Part shown: piece after piece, positions 30,450-41,881 of the stretch | Numbering within the stretch: position 1 is the first letter of the stretch | Layout: every line of letters begins with the position of its first letter | From: Platerodrilus igneus | Lineage: Eukaryota > Arthropoda > Insecta > Coleoptera > Lycidae | NCBI GenBank assembly: GCA_036346225.1 | Contig: JARFIW010000831.1 | Coordinates: 3,348,001-3,412,000 of the forward strand | Reading direction: 5' to 3' | DNA: 64,000 nt | Translations under genes and position numbers: made by a program | Notes under the pieces: generated by a model | Databases searched by the model: none | Told to the model about the DNA's origin: nothing | The model's input: the letters and a program-made list of their open reading frames with translations, nothing else

Positions 30450-31665
30450 CTAGATGTGAAAATTTTCGAACAATAAGTTTGACAGCACACTCATCAAAAA
30501 TATTAACTAGAATTGTGCAAAGACGAATGGAAAAACGGGCTGAAGAAATACTAGGAGAAGACCAATTTGAGTTTAGGCGAAACAGGGGAACACGGGAGGC
30601 TATCTTAGCTCTAAGGGTGATAATGGAGAAAACAATAGAAAAAGGGGAAAGCGTGTATATAGGGTTTGTAGATCTGGAAAAAGCATTTGACAATGTAAAA
30701 TGGAAAAACATGTTCGAAATACTCAAAAAGATTGGAATGAGTTATAGGGATAGACGGATAGTACATAGCTTATACAAAGAGCAAACAGCAGTAATAGAAT
30801 TAGAGCAGGAACGTAGAGAAGTAAACATCAGGAAAGAGGTGAGACAGGGATGTTCCCTATCCCCATTAATTTTTAACTTGTACATTGAAGAGGCAATGAA
30901 TACTGTCAAATGCAGGAAGACATTTGGAACTACTATGCAGGGACAAAAAATTGATATGCTTAGATTTGCAGATGATATAGCGGTATCAAAAGTAAAACTA
31001 AAGTACTAGTATGCAAAGGAGGCAAAAATAAATCAAAAACAAGAATACAAATATGTAACACGAACTTACAAGAGGTTAAGGATTTCTGCTACCCAGGAAG
31101 CCAAATAACGCAAGATGTGAAAAGCACAAAAGATATAAAACAAAGATTAGCACAAGGTCGTGCTACATTTAACAAGAAAAAGCAACTACTGTGTTCAAAG
31201 ATAACAAACATAGAAACAAGGAAAAGATTGCTTAAAACATATGTGTGGAGCACAGCACTGTACGGCTGTGAAGCCTGGACAGTAGGAGAAGCAGACAAGA
31301 AAAAGGTAGAAGCCTTTGAAATGTGGTGCTACAGACGATTGATGAAGATATCATGGACAGACAAAGTTAAGAACGAAGAGGTACTAAAAATGGTAGGGGA
31401 AGAAAGAAATATGTGGAAAACGGTAAAAAATAGGAGAGATAGGATGATAGGCCACATACTACGGCATGAGGGAATAGTGCGGAATATACTAGAAGCAGAG
31501 ATAGGAAAAAAGAGAAGAAGAGGTAGACCTAGGTTAGACTACTGCACACAGATAGTGAAAGATGTAGGCTGTAGGAGTTTCAGGGAAATGTTTAGGCTAG
31601 CTCAGAATAGAAATCAATGGAGGTACGCATCCAACCAGTTCCAAGATGGATAAATTAATGACGAA
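30450..31665 (+). pseudogene. RTE-like LINE reverse transcriptase, 5'-truncated
   Basis: The first frame (30479-31009) holds reverse-transcriptase blocks: FVDLEKAFDNVKWKNMFEIL, RQGCSLSPLIFNLYIEEAM and RFADDIAV with the catalytic FADD. After a frame break near 31005 the second frame (31117-31653) carries ALYGCEAWTVGEADKKKVEA, FEMWCYRRLMKISW and RRRGRPRLDYCTQIVKDVG, ending RYASNQFQDG. This layout is that of the insect LINE proteins often annotated as F52C9.6-like; I place it nearest RTE with moderate confidence. The endonuclease domain is missing. Best preserved copy of this family in the window. Confidence 0.85.
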
Positions 31666-31679
31666 GAAAGTAACTGCAC

Positions 31680-32200
31680 TTAAACATGATATTTATTATA
31701 AGCAACTACAAGCATTGGATGGACAATATTCTCGAATAATGGTAATTGCGTGAAAGCATTTACTGAAAAACTATTATTTCGGCAAATGTCTAAGTTCGGG
31801 GGGATATTGGCAGCCACAGGTTGCTTAACCTCTTTCAATAAATCTCAGTGAAATAGGTCATAATATTAGAAAACAATAGAAGAAACTTGATATTTATTAT
31901 AAGCAACTACAAGCATTGGATGGGCAATATTCCCGAATTTAGTAATTGCGTGAAAGCAATTACTGGAAAACTATTATTTCGGCAAATGTCTAAGTGTTGG
32001 GGGATCTTGGCAGCCACAGGTTGCTTAACTCCCTTCAATAAATCTCAGCGAAATAGGGCATTATATTAGAAAACAATATAAGGGAAACCGAGCTGTATTG
32101 CTGAGTGAGAATTTCAGGGAACTATGTAGGTTAGTTTAGAAAATAAATAAGTGCAGGTATATGTCCAACTAGTTTTGAGACGCGAAATCCAATGACGAAA
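31680..32200 (+). repeat. LINE-derived non-autonomous repeat, tandem partial copies
   Basis: Two successive partial copies (about 31680-31880 and 31885-32200) share ATATTTATTATAAGCAACTA, AAAGCA-TTACTG-AAAACT and CAGCCACAGGTTGCTTAAC. The second ends CCAATGACGAAAAAAT. They follow directly behind the LINE copy, suggesting tandem insertion or template switching. Confidence 0.6.
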
Positions 32201-32204
32201 AAAT

Positions 32205-32900
32205 AAGCGCAGATAAATCTGATGATTATTATAAACAACTAGTTGTTTGTTGTGAAATATCTGCAACTAATGTTGACTGTGCGAAAAGATACATTGGAAA
32301 AAATATTAAATCAGTAAACGTTCCAGTGCTGGGGGAACCTGGCAGCCACTGGCTGCTTACCCCCCTTCGCAACCACTGAATGTCCGAGAAATAGGGTATA
32401 TAATTGCAAAACAATAGAAGGGGACCGAACTGCATCTAACAAGAAAGAACGGCGCCTATGATGAAAGACAACAAACATAAAACAAAAAGTTGTTGAAAGC
32501 GTATGTGTGGAGCACAGCACAGACAGTATGCCTGCGAAATACGAGCAGTCTGAAAAGCAGACAGAAGAACAGTAGCAGCCTTTGAAATGCCGTGCTTCAG
32601 ATGTACGTAGATGGACAGACAAAGGTAATAACAAATAGGTTATAGAAACAGTAAGGGAACAAGGATATCTTTGGGAAAAAAATATGAGAAATAGAAGGGC
32701 AGAATACGTTCTAAGGCATTTTTGGGGAATAGTGTAGGATATATAAGCAGAGATAGGAAAAAGAGGTGGATGTAGACCTAGATCAGATAGTGATAGATAC
32801 AGACTGTGCAAATTTCGGGGAAATCTGTAGGTTAGTTCAGAATAGGAAATAATGATGGTACGCGTCTAACCAGTTTCAGGACTGAAGACCCAATGATGAT
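32205..32900 (+). repeat. LINE-derived non-autonomous repeat, copy
   Basis: A further full-length-looking copy: CTGATGATTATTATAAACAA opening at about 32219, TGGCTGCTTACCCCCCTTC near 32350, decayed LINE C-terminal sequence, end GACTGAAGACCCAATGATGA at about 32880-32900. Very similar to the copy at 3300-3975. Confidence 0.65.
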
Positions 32901-33520
32901 GAAAGGATATCTACGACTAAATTGTTCTTATATTTTCCACCAAACTATTTTTTTTTAATTTCTGAACAATCTAATTGATATTGCTTTCAAATGATCGATT
33001 ATACAGTAAATATTACGTAATTTTGTAAAAGCATATTTCACACAGCGTCCGTTTTCATGAATTAATTCAACACTTTGGATAAATTGTTATGTTTTATACG
33101 GCTCCATTACTATTAATGTCTGACCTTAAACTTCTCAGATGTTACAAAACCCAAGCAAATTCGCATCGCCATCTGTGTTTTATCCAAAAATTAAGAAAAG
33201 CGATTAATTTAAAAAGGCTTTTAAAATATCTTCATTAAAAGTTCACCAAAAGGGCACATTCTCTAGATTTTAGCATTTTCTTCTGGTTTGATTGATGATT
33301 TACAAAGAAATTCAGCTCATTTAAACTCAAATCAATGCAATGTAGTTTTGGCAAGTAATTTTTTTCAAACTATTTGAAATGCTTTTAAGAAGCACAAAAG
33401 TGTTATTGGTAACGTTCCAACTCTGTAAATATTTCAGAATTGGTTTTAACTGTCGACTTTTTAAAGACCAGATTGATAATTTGTTACGTGCCAAAAATCG
33501 GCACTAGACATTTTTAAATA
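32901..33520. other. AT-rich stretch, nothing recognised
   Basis: No gene, repeat or transposon end visible. Confidence 0.5.
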
Positions 33521-33834
33521 AGTGCGGGAATTTCGCGCCTTAAATTTAAAAAGACTTGGTGCGCATATTTCCGTCACTACAGAGTGCGTTTGCGCCAGAT
33601 CGCGCCGGCATGTGAGAGAAGAAAAGTGGGGAGTTTCCGCAAGACGCTGGGAACTGGACTTGCCTTTGAAACATCAAGAAGAGTGGTTGGGTCTGGTATC
33701 GTATCTTTATCTTTTATTATGTAGATTCCCTCTGCCTTTTGATTGTCGTCCCTATAAACCTGTTCCTGCCGTTACCTACATATAGGTAGAAGACCAACCT
33801 AATCTGGATACAACCTGGCCCAGCAGCAGTCCAC

Positions 33835-34035
33835 GCCCTGAGAACCATCGTTAAATAATCCGGAAGGGAGTCCTGCAGTCGCTAGCCTGGAGCAATCCCG
33901 AAGGACGTCTTGAGAATCGTCTTTAAATAATCCGCAAGTGAGCCCTGCAGTCGCTAGCCTGGAGCAATCCCGAAGGACGCCATGAGAACCATCTTTAAAT
34001 AATTCGGAAGGGAGCCACGAGCAACCCTGAAGGAA
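33835..34035. repeat. Minisatellite, about 72-bp unit, nearly three copies
   Basis: The unit contains GAGAACCATC-TTAAATAAT, CCGGAAGGGAG, and CAGTCGCTAGCCTGGAGCAA with TCCCGAAGGACG. Copies begin at about 33838, 33911 and 33981; the last is shortened. The DNA just before it (33520-33830) is less AT-rich than its surroundings and could be part of the same old repeat element. Confidence 0.7.
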
Positions 34036-34059
34036 GTAATTCTGTGAGACGCTTACATA

Positions 34060-35029
34060 TTCACGTACGTTCCCCGTGTGTGGGTTTTTTTATAATACAT
34101 TTTATAAATTTTGCATATTTCGTCATTTACGTGTAATAATTTGCATAGTGTGTGACGTCATTGACAGATGGGCGCGCTAATTTCCACATTATAGATTAGC
34201 GTTACCAACTGCCTTTGTGTCTCATATACCTCGTTAACGGTAATGTAAGAAATTTGATAATTATTTTAAATTTATCTAGATCTGTTAATACCTAACAGTC
34301 GATAATTTTTCATAAATTTTAGTTATGGATTTTCTACTATGAAAGATTTTACTTATTAATCAATATACAAAATACTAAATTTTAAGAGAATCACGTCTTA
34401 TAATTCGCATCAACATTTATAAAAATTCATGGTAGGGAAATTATGCGATAACACAACTTAAATTATGTTTTAGATTGTATACTCTGCAGGAAGCCCGAAT
34501 TGTACGCTTTGATTTGGTTTCTAAGTAGCACAATTATTACATACTTATGTTATTTTTAGCAAAATATTTTATATTGAGGTCACCGACCACGATCATCATG
34601 TAGAATAGGAACATCTGGATTAGCTTAGATAGACAAAGCATCTATTAAATTACTAAACAGTAGGATGTGCAAATTCAGAATCTGGCATTTACGATGTAAT
34701 TACAAAAGCACAAGCGAAGAATTTAAATTGCTTTAATAAAATTAACAAATATTTATTGAGGAAGCTAAGTGTAAACGTTATTATGTAATTAATATGGAAT
34801 AAATCGTTTGCAGAGCGATGAAAAGTTTAGAAATTAAACAATCAGGTAAAAAATTAAAATGCAATTAATTTAAAAAAAGTTGTATGCAATAAAAGGATAC
34901 TTGACGAAATAAAGTCCTTCTTACTGGAATGAATAACGAAAAGCCCAACAGTACATAAAAGAACCGATGAATTGAAAAATAATAATTTATAAAACACTAA
35001 TGATCTCCTCCCTTCTTTGTGTCTTGGCT
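34060..35029. other. AT-rich stretch, nothing recognised
   Basis: No supportable gene or repeat on either strand. Confidence 0.5.
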
Positions 35030-35700
35030 ACAATTTCAAAGTTGGTTTAACACAACTCTCTCCACTGTTTCCTATCTTGAACTAAGTCTTCAGTGCCCTC
35101 TGTCTATCTTTATCCTAATTTTTCTCAATGCGGTCTACGTACTTCACGTACTTGTGTTTTTTTACTTCTTCTGCAAATTTTAATTTCTGCTCTGCCTTCT
35201 ATCACTGTTTATGTTCCTTTATGGCTTAAAACTATGCTATCACCTTATCATACATTTTAGTTACAATAGTAACGCTTTTATTTCTAAGACACAATCGTTA
35301 CTAATTTTATATATCCATCTGATCTTAAAAATTTTCTTCCATATCTCGAAAGTTTTTAACATTATTTGTTCTTTGCGTAATATCTGGGTTTTGTAACTGC
35401 ATTCAACAGTGTTTTCTTAATATCTAGAACTATCTTAAGTTTTAGCATTGAGCCATGTACCTTCAAGGCTTTTCTTCCTTGAGCTATTCTAATTTTTACA
35501 TCTCTTTTATTTCTATTATTATTTAAAATCAACTTCATTAGTATCAAAACTCTGGCTACATTTACTATAATTTATCTATCGTTATCTTGGTTGATATTTA
35601 TGCCTAAATATGGATTTAATATTGTTTCCATTTCATTTAGGTCTATTTTTAATTTCATATCTGTATTAATCCATTAGTGACCAGAACTAAAAACTGTTTC
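35030..35700 (-). pseudogene. Second LINE family, decayed reverse transcriptase C-terminus
   Basis: The reverse strand reads, in broken frames, KIRIAQGRKALKVHGSMLKL and a KKTLLNAV continuation (35362-35547), then HKYVKYVDRIEKN and a QDRKQWRELC-like end (about 35050-35160). These are the thumb and C-terminal signatures of a non-LTR reverse transcriptase (IAKGRKAF ... QDRKQWR). It is distinct from the forward-strand family at 30450. No catalytic box survives. Confidence 0.5.
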
Positions 35701-35959
35701 CTATTCAACTTATTCTTTGCATATATAGGTTCAGCACAATAGACATAAGTCTAAAAAAATTATAAACAAATTTGGTGCCTTTGGATTTTTTTGGAAATGA
35801 CTAGCAACTCAAGTTGCCGCTGGGTATATACATGATACAATTTATAAAATGAAACTTCATAAGGTATTTGGGAGTAGATAAAAACCTTCTTATATTTTTT
35901 CAAATATGGTAATAAACTAATAACAAAAGCAAATCAGAATCTAATAAAAGGTTAATATG

Positions 35960-36780
35960 TTAAAACATTTTTACGTCAAAACTAAAACTGAACAACATTG
36001 ATAAGGATGTATCGTAAGATTTCCTCAAACCTGTTCGTCGAATTAAATTAGATACGAAAGCTATATTACAGACAGGATCTATTTGCCAATGCATTCTTTT
36101 GCTTGGTAAACGATGATATCCAGAAAATAATAAAATTCCTACAACTGGGCATATCTCATCATACTTCAGATTTAGGTTATGGATACCTTTCTGCGTAGCA
36201 TATAAATTAGACTGAGATAAAATATGCTGAAAAAGCGTTTGGGATAGAAAAGTACAAAAGCACTCCAGCGGTAATTCAATTGTATTTTTTAAAAAGTTTA
36301 TTGTGTATGGACTTATTTCTGGAAGAGAATCTGACAAAACCCAATCATTTTTTTAATTTTCCATCCATGTTTTATCTTCTGTTGTTTTTCGACCTCTTAT
36401 AGGAACTTTTCTTGGCGGCTTTTATATCTAGACGTTAAATGTTGAGGTTCTTCAAATATCTCGGTGAATTCTTCTGTATCTGAAAATTCAATGGTGGTTT
36501 TATTTCAGAGAATTTGTCTTGGCAAGTGCATAAGTGTTCCAACAGCTTCGTCTGACAAATCAGAATCTTTATCAGTATTTACATTTGCATCCTCAAATGG
36601 TGGCACAATCCCTGTAGACCTTATATTTGGTACTTTATGTTCATAATATTCCTCATGCGCATTCAATATTTCATCCATATTAAAGAAGCTGGAACATACA
36701 GTCCTGAAACCAAATAACAGTAAATTAGCCCCTTTATAGCTTATCAGCAACTATAGTTGCTTCTGAAGTTTACACATTCC
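35960..36780 (-). pseudogene. piggyBac-like transposase, N-terminal half
   Basis: Reverse strand: an acidic N-terminal part (DANVNTDKDSDLSDEAVGTL) at 36505-36750, then after frame breaks LPLECFCTFLSQTLFQHILS, QSNLYATQKGI and CPVVGILLFSGYHRLPSKRM at 35960-36337. The last matches the piggyBac block just before the catalytic core (E-x-x-x-F-G-I-L-L-x-S-G-Y-x-x-L-P). The DDD core is absent; the copy ends at about 35960. Confidence 0.7.
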
Positions 36781-37749
36781 TAAGAAAAATACTAAAACCT
36801 GTTTTAGTTTTATTCATGAAAACATTTGGTACTTGATAGGTAATGCACACTACAGTTTTAATATGAACATTATAAATTCATAAAATTAGCAAATACTTAC
36901 ATTTTGATTTCACCTTGCAAATTTTTTCAAAACACGTACCAGTAAATTCAATTCTATCACTCACAAATGAGGCAGTGTAATGACAATAACCTCATATTCC
37001 TGAAGTAGAAGGTTCATTCTGGGAAGTCTTTTACATATCTGGATAAAAACCTGTGTCAAGCATGCTCAGTAAATTGACATTCACTCACGCACATCTATAG
37101 TTGCCTACGGGCACTAATGGACTAACAGATCTCAACATTTGAATTTTTTCTTCTTCAATTATGCCACTTGTTTCTTCATATGAGGACATGTTCATCATAA
37201 GTTGCTTTTGGGCAGAGAGCAATACGAGTTACATATCCCCCAAATCAAATATATGTTTAATTAAATGGGATTATTGAATCTTAAGTTAACTTGCAACATT
37301 GTATAATTCAAGGATATAGATAATAAAAGGTTAATAAAAGTCAGACAGAAGACATGAGAACAGGTGTGAATACAGTGTATTCCAGACGCAACGTGACACT
37401 GCAGGTGCAGGTCACAGTAGGTTACAAAACCGCAATTATTAGAATTAAGGTTGTTACTTTGTATTGTATAAATGAATAAAGAAATAAGCAGGCATGAGCT
37501 CTGCATTTCCCACAAGCAATGTGAAGGGCAGCTACGAAATTTAAAGATACCTCATTTCGGTTAATGAGTCAATATTTTTGGTTGAGGTGGTATCTTTTCC
37601 TCAACACAAAGCAAGTTTATGTTCTACCATGTTTGCAAAGATAAAATTCTAGATTTTAATAGGCACAAATGAATGACATTATCCACAGAAGGTATTACGG
37701 ATAGTTTACAATGCAATCAGTAAATTTTATTATTAATAGAAAAACCAAT
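36781..37749. other. Stretch without recognised gene
   Basis: No gene or repeat supported. A short reverse frame at 37261-37515 has no recognisable motif. Confidence 0.4.
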
Positions 37750-37754
37750 ATAAA

Positions 37755-37798
<44 letters not shown>
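37750..37798. repeat. (TA)n microsatellite
   Basis: A TA run adjoining the hairpin repeat that follows. Confidence 0.9.
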
Positions 37799-37802
<4 letters not shown>

Positions 37803-38055
37803 ATAAGATGAAATAATAACTTAAACTTTTATGCAAAGCACAAATGATCATTTCAAATCGAGCTAGTAATTGAAAGATGGAAAATATAAGGTCTTGGACA
37901 GGACTTGTACCTGTATCTTGGTTTTGCCGGAACCATTGAAATGATCATTTGGGCTTTGCATAAAAGTCTAAGTTACTATTTCATCTTATTCACTATATTA
38001 CGATAGTATTTATCAACTTACCTTGTGTAATTAACTACCTAAAATATTTATATAT

Positions 38056-38057
<2 letters not shown>
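37799..38057. repeat. Hairpin repeat sharing its end with the Penelope-like element
   Basis: Arms of about 57 bp: GTGAATAAGATGAAATAATA at 37799 and its inverse ending TTTCATCTTATTCAC at about 37993, differing at only a few positions, with an 80-bp loop. The following 60 bp (ACGATAGTATTTATCAACTT ... GTAATTAACTACC) recurs at 41795-41845 beside the Penelope-like element, in both cases leading into an (AT)n tract. It may be a deletion derivative of the same family. Confidence 0.65.

Positions 38058-38097
<40 letters not shown>
38058..38097. repeat. (AT)n microsatellite
   Basis: AT dinucleotide run directly preceding TGCCGTGTAAT, the start of a probable LTR-like repeat. Confidence 0.9.
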
Positions 38098-38100
<3 letters not shown>

Positions 38101-40048
38101 CCGTGTAATCTAGGGAATTTCAGTAGATTCAAAAATTAATTTATTTTCATTTTTACAAAATCGAAAATTGCACACAGTAGAAAAATTTAAAAAAAATTAA
38201 TCTCTTACCCAGATTCCTCTCTTCATCACCTTAATTCTTCTTCAGTTCCCAGGCTAGCTCAGTTGGACTTCCTCTCGGATACCTAGATTCACTATTATAC
38301 TCGGTATCGTTCACGCACCCTCTCAATAAAACCACAAAATAATACAACCATCATACAATATTTATTTACCACTATTTACAAATAAAATTCAAGATTATCC
38401 ACTTTTCAGAGATCAAGTTACACCTCAATAAATCCTATTTTTGTACTGTCCTGGATTTTAATTTAAAATATCAAACACATTGAATATACCCGGAGTAAAT
38501 GGGCCCTGAATAATACCTTATTTTCTTTCTTTCTTTATAATTTATTTTAAATTAGTATACTCTGGAGGATGGTGAGCTCATGATAACCCAGTTAATTATG
38601 AATAATGTATGCTTTTGTACTTCGCATACTCTTACAACAAACAAAAACCCATGTACTCGTAACAATAAAAATTTTAAATTCCTGATGGAACGTTAATAAG
38701 CTTTATATACACCTTTAGATTTCTATTTAAATACCATAATAAAGTTAGTTATACGTATTGTTTTCAATATGCAAAATAATGCACAATACCTTCAAAATTC
38801 ACTCTCATACGTCACACAATTTTCATAGTTTCATAGTTTATAACAACAACAATTTTAAAGCGTTACCTGGAATTTCTTGAAGATCTCTACTCCGTTGATG
38901 ATGCCGTTAAGTTGTTTCGCTCTGCTCTGCTGGCCGCCTCTAGCTATTTGTAGAAGAACCCCATCTAGGTTGTGCTGTTTGCTCTGCCATTACGGTGCAT
39001 CCAAATCCAAATGAATTACACTTCTTTCATAATTGCGTACCTTAGTTTAATTTAATTTAAATTTACGTTACTTCACGTCACTTCACAAGCTTGTTTAAGA
39101 TAAATGTTGCACCTCAAATTAAAATTTTAGGCTCGACACTATTCGCGTATCAAATTATGAGGCCAACACTATACTATTTAATTTAAAAATATGTATACTT
39201 ACAAACTCGTATTCTGAAGCGGTGAAAATACTAAGAGATCGAAGTTAAAAGAGAGAGCAATGCTAATTCTCTTCAAGTATTTATATGATTCCGAATGCCA
39301 CTTCTAGGCCACTCTTCCCGTGAAAAAGCTAATTTAAAATAACACTTCCTCAAATTTTGTTTCAACCGTTTCCGAAATCTCCGAAATTTAGCGCGTCGTT
39401 ACGATATTTTCCAATAAACCCGACTTCAAATATTCTCGTGTTTGTCTGTTCTGGAACTAACTATATCGACCAATAGTATATCCAGTGACGTCTTAAAAAT
39501 CCCGCCTATATTAACGCTGTCGCTTTCTTATGCATATTATATGTTTCCTTCTAACCTTGTTTGAGTGGTAGAGAATCGATATTACTGTCCGCGTTCTTTT
39601 TACTCCATGTGGATTTGTATACGTGCTTTGCGACTGTCGTTTAACCAATATTCTTTGAAACTTGCTTGCTATCTATAAAAATAAGGGGAACCTGACATTT
39701 CGAAAACATGCAGGTGTTCAATTAACCGACGTTTTAACACAACATTTCTAAGAGTTAGCTTTTCAAGATATTTTATATTCAACGGCTGTTTATGTGTTAG
39801 CAAAGCGTTTCACCTTGGTATTACCGATTTTTCATGCTTTCATGCGTATTATACGTAATTACTCGTTCAATTAAATTCCATTAAATTAATAAATAAATTG
39901 CATTGGCTTCTAAAATTTATTTTCTTTACGAACCTATTTAAATTTTAATCACTAATTGTAAAATTATGTTAATACTTGTTACTTTAAAATGAACTAAATG
40001 AAATAAATTTTGCACGTAAATTCTGGTTGTTTCCTCTATACAGGGTGT
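38098..40048. repeat. Possible diverged solo LTR, family B
   Basis: Starts TGCCGTGTAA after an (AT)n tract, resembling the TGCTGTGTTA start of the LTR at 41880 that also follows (AT)n. Its last 500 bp (about 39530-40045: TTGAGTGGTAGAGAATCGAT, ATGCGTATTATACGTAATTA, TTTTGCACGTAAATTCTGGT) is clearly similar to 54935-55445. No internal genes. Boundaries and identity as one unit are uncertain. Confidence 0.4.
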
Positions 40049-40094
40049 TCCAAATTGCTTTGTTTATAGTTAAATTTAACCTTTTAAAACCACT

Positions 40095-40098
<4 letters not shown>

Positions 40099-40145
<47 letters not shown>
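40099..40145. repeat. (AT)n microsatellite
   Basis: AT run immediately before the left arm of the Penelope-like element. Confidence 0.9.
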
Positions 40146-40514
40146 GTCTTTGAATAATGACCTTGCAATAAGTATAATTAACATTTTCAATTATGGGTTT
40201 AAGGTCGGCTGGTAGGATTTAAAAGTAAACCATTTTTTAAATCCTAAATTTTCGGATCTTTATTTTATCCTTGATCACAGGATTTTCTAAAATAATGTTA
40301 ACTAGGCTAAAGTTTACATAAAATAAATATAATTTACAAATTGAGAAAAAGAAATTGACTTCTAAATTAATGGATTTTATATTTAAAAGTTTTAGAATTT
40401 TATTGCTTTTTGAAGTTGTAGAATTGTATAATTTGTAAAAGTATTAAAATGGCAAAAAAATAATTTTTGTTTTTAAATTGATGGACTGTATGATTTTGTA
40501 TGTGAGCATGCGAA

Positions 40515-41215
40515 ATGAAAATAAATTTTATTCTTGCATTGAAAAATAGAATTAAAGAGATATCACATCCTACTTTTTATTATAAAAATATCCAAAAGCT
40601 AAAACGTATTTTAATAACTAGCGATTATCTACCTTCATTAATAAGGAAATTATTATATAATTCCCAAATAAATATAAATACAAACCATAACACCAATAAT
40701 AATAACAATATCAATCCCGAAAGTAACCATATACACAAAACCCTGCCACACATCGAACACTTAACTCAAAAATTAATCTAGGTCTTTAAAAATAATAATT
40801 TTGAATTTGCTAAAAGAAATATATTAACAATAAGTACTCTTTTCTCAAAATTAAAAGATAAAACTCCAACAAAGAAACATTGTATATCAAATTAACTGTT
40901 TAGGTTGCGATAATTTATACATTGGGCAAACCTCACAATGCCTAAGCCAACGTATAACACAACTAAAAGCGACATTAAAGTCAAGCCAAATTCCGGTGCT
41001 TTTTGCCACATTTAATTAATTTAATCATAAAATGGATTTTGAAAATCCTCAAATTTTAGAATTTGAAAAAGATAAACAGAAAAGATTGTTCTTAGAAATG
41101 TGTCATATCTTTCGAAAACAAAATGCAATAAATAAAAGAACTTATATTAATGGCTTAAGTTCGATTTATATCTACTTACTTACCTTTAGAGCAATAGTTA
41201 ATAAATAGTTAATGC
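40515..41215 (+). pseudogene. GIY-YIG endonuclease region of a Penelope-like element
   Basis: The first frame (40515-40781) opens MKINFILALKNRIKEISHPT and contains YLPSLIRKLLYNSQ, a typical linker before the endonuclease. Beyond a break, successive frames show YQINCLGCDNLYIGQTSQCL (about 40885-40945), RITQLK and SDIK, then FENPQILEFEKDKQKRLFLE and INKRTYINGLSS near 41100-41165. The C-x2-C plus LYIGQTS and downstream E-x-x-KRLFLE pattern is that of Penelope-type GIY-YIG domains. At least three frame changes; inactive as read. Confidence 0.7.
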
Positions 41216-41275
41216 AAGAATTGTTAGTACATAAACACATTACTCAAGTAACACTCACATGCACATGTACACTCA

Positions 41276-41440
41276 TTCTCTTTCTCTCTCTCTCTCTCAT
41301 ACACACACACACCCACGCATGCATGTACACACGCTCCCACCCACACACACGCGCGCACACACACACACGCAGACACACACAGAAACCAACAAACATACAC
41401 ACACCACGAGTAAACATGCGCACAAACACTCATACAAACA
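41276..41440. repeat. CT/CA-rich low-complexity tract
   Basis: Tandem CT then CA repeats with CACGCACA variants. Open frames here on both strands are artefacts of simple repeats. Confidence 0.85.
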
Positions 41441-41843
41441 GAAATTCGCATGCACACATACAAAATCATACAATTCATCAATTTAAAAACAAAAATTATT
41501 TTTTTGACATTTTAATACTTTTACTAATTATACAATTTTACAACTTCAAAAAGCAATAAAAATCTAAAACTTTTATATACAAAATCCATTAATTTAGATG
41601 TCAATTTCTTTTTCTCAATTTGTAAGTTATATTTATTTTATGTAAACTTTAGCCTAGTTAATATTATTTTAAAAAATCCTGTGATCAAGGATAAAATAAA
41701 AATCCAAAAATTTAGGCATTTAAAAAAGAGTTTACTTTTAAATCCTACCAGCTGAACTTAACCCATAATTGAAGTTATTAATTCAACTTATTCACTGTAA
41801 TACGATAGTATTTATCAACTTAACTTGTGTAATTATCCACCTA

Positions 41844-41847
<4 letters not shown>

Positions 41848-41879
<32 letters not shown>
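41848..41879. repeat. (AT)n microsatellite at LTR element edge
   Basis: AT run directly abutting the left LTR at 41880; the other LTR edge (48187) is also followed by (AT)n. The element therefore sits inside an AT tract. Confidence 0.9.

Positions 41880-41881
<2 letters not shown>

Larger units (their letters stand above)
40187..41774. mobile_element. Penelope-like element remnant with 330-bp inverted arms
   Basis: Left arm 40187-40516 and right arm 41444-41774 are inverted copies, roughly 90% or better alike by eye (TGGTAGGATTTAAAAGTAAA, CCTTGATCACAGGATTTT, GAGAAAAAGAAATTGAC on one strand). Between them lies a GIY-YIG endonuclease-type coding remnant and a CA-rich tract. (AT)n tracts lie just outside both arms. 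Terminal repeats in inverted orientation are known in Penelope-like elements. The reverse transcriptase part is missing. Confidence 0.65.

Noticed and set aside
33835..34035. CRISPR-like array
   Set aside because: The repeats are a contiguous 72-bp minisatellite without unique spacers, in a eukaryotic context.
41224..41559. Overlapping ORFs on both strands in the CT/CA-rich tract
   Set aside because: They are translations of simple repeats (His-Thr or Val-Cys runs).
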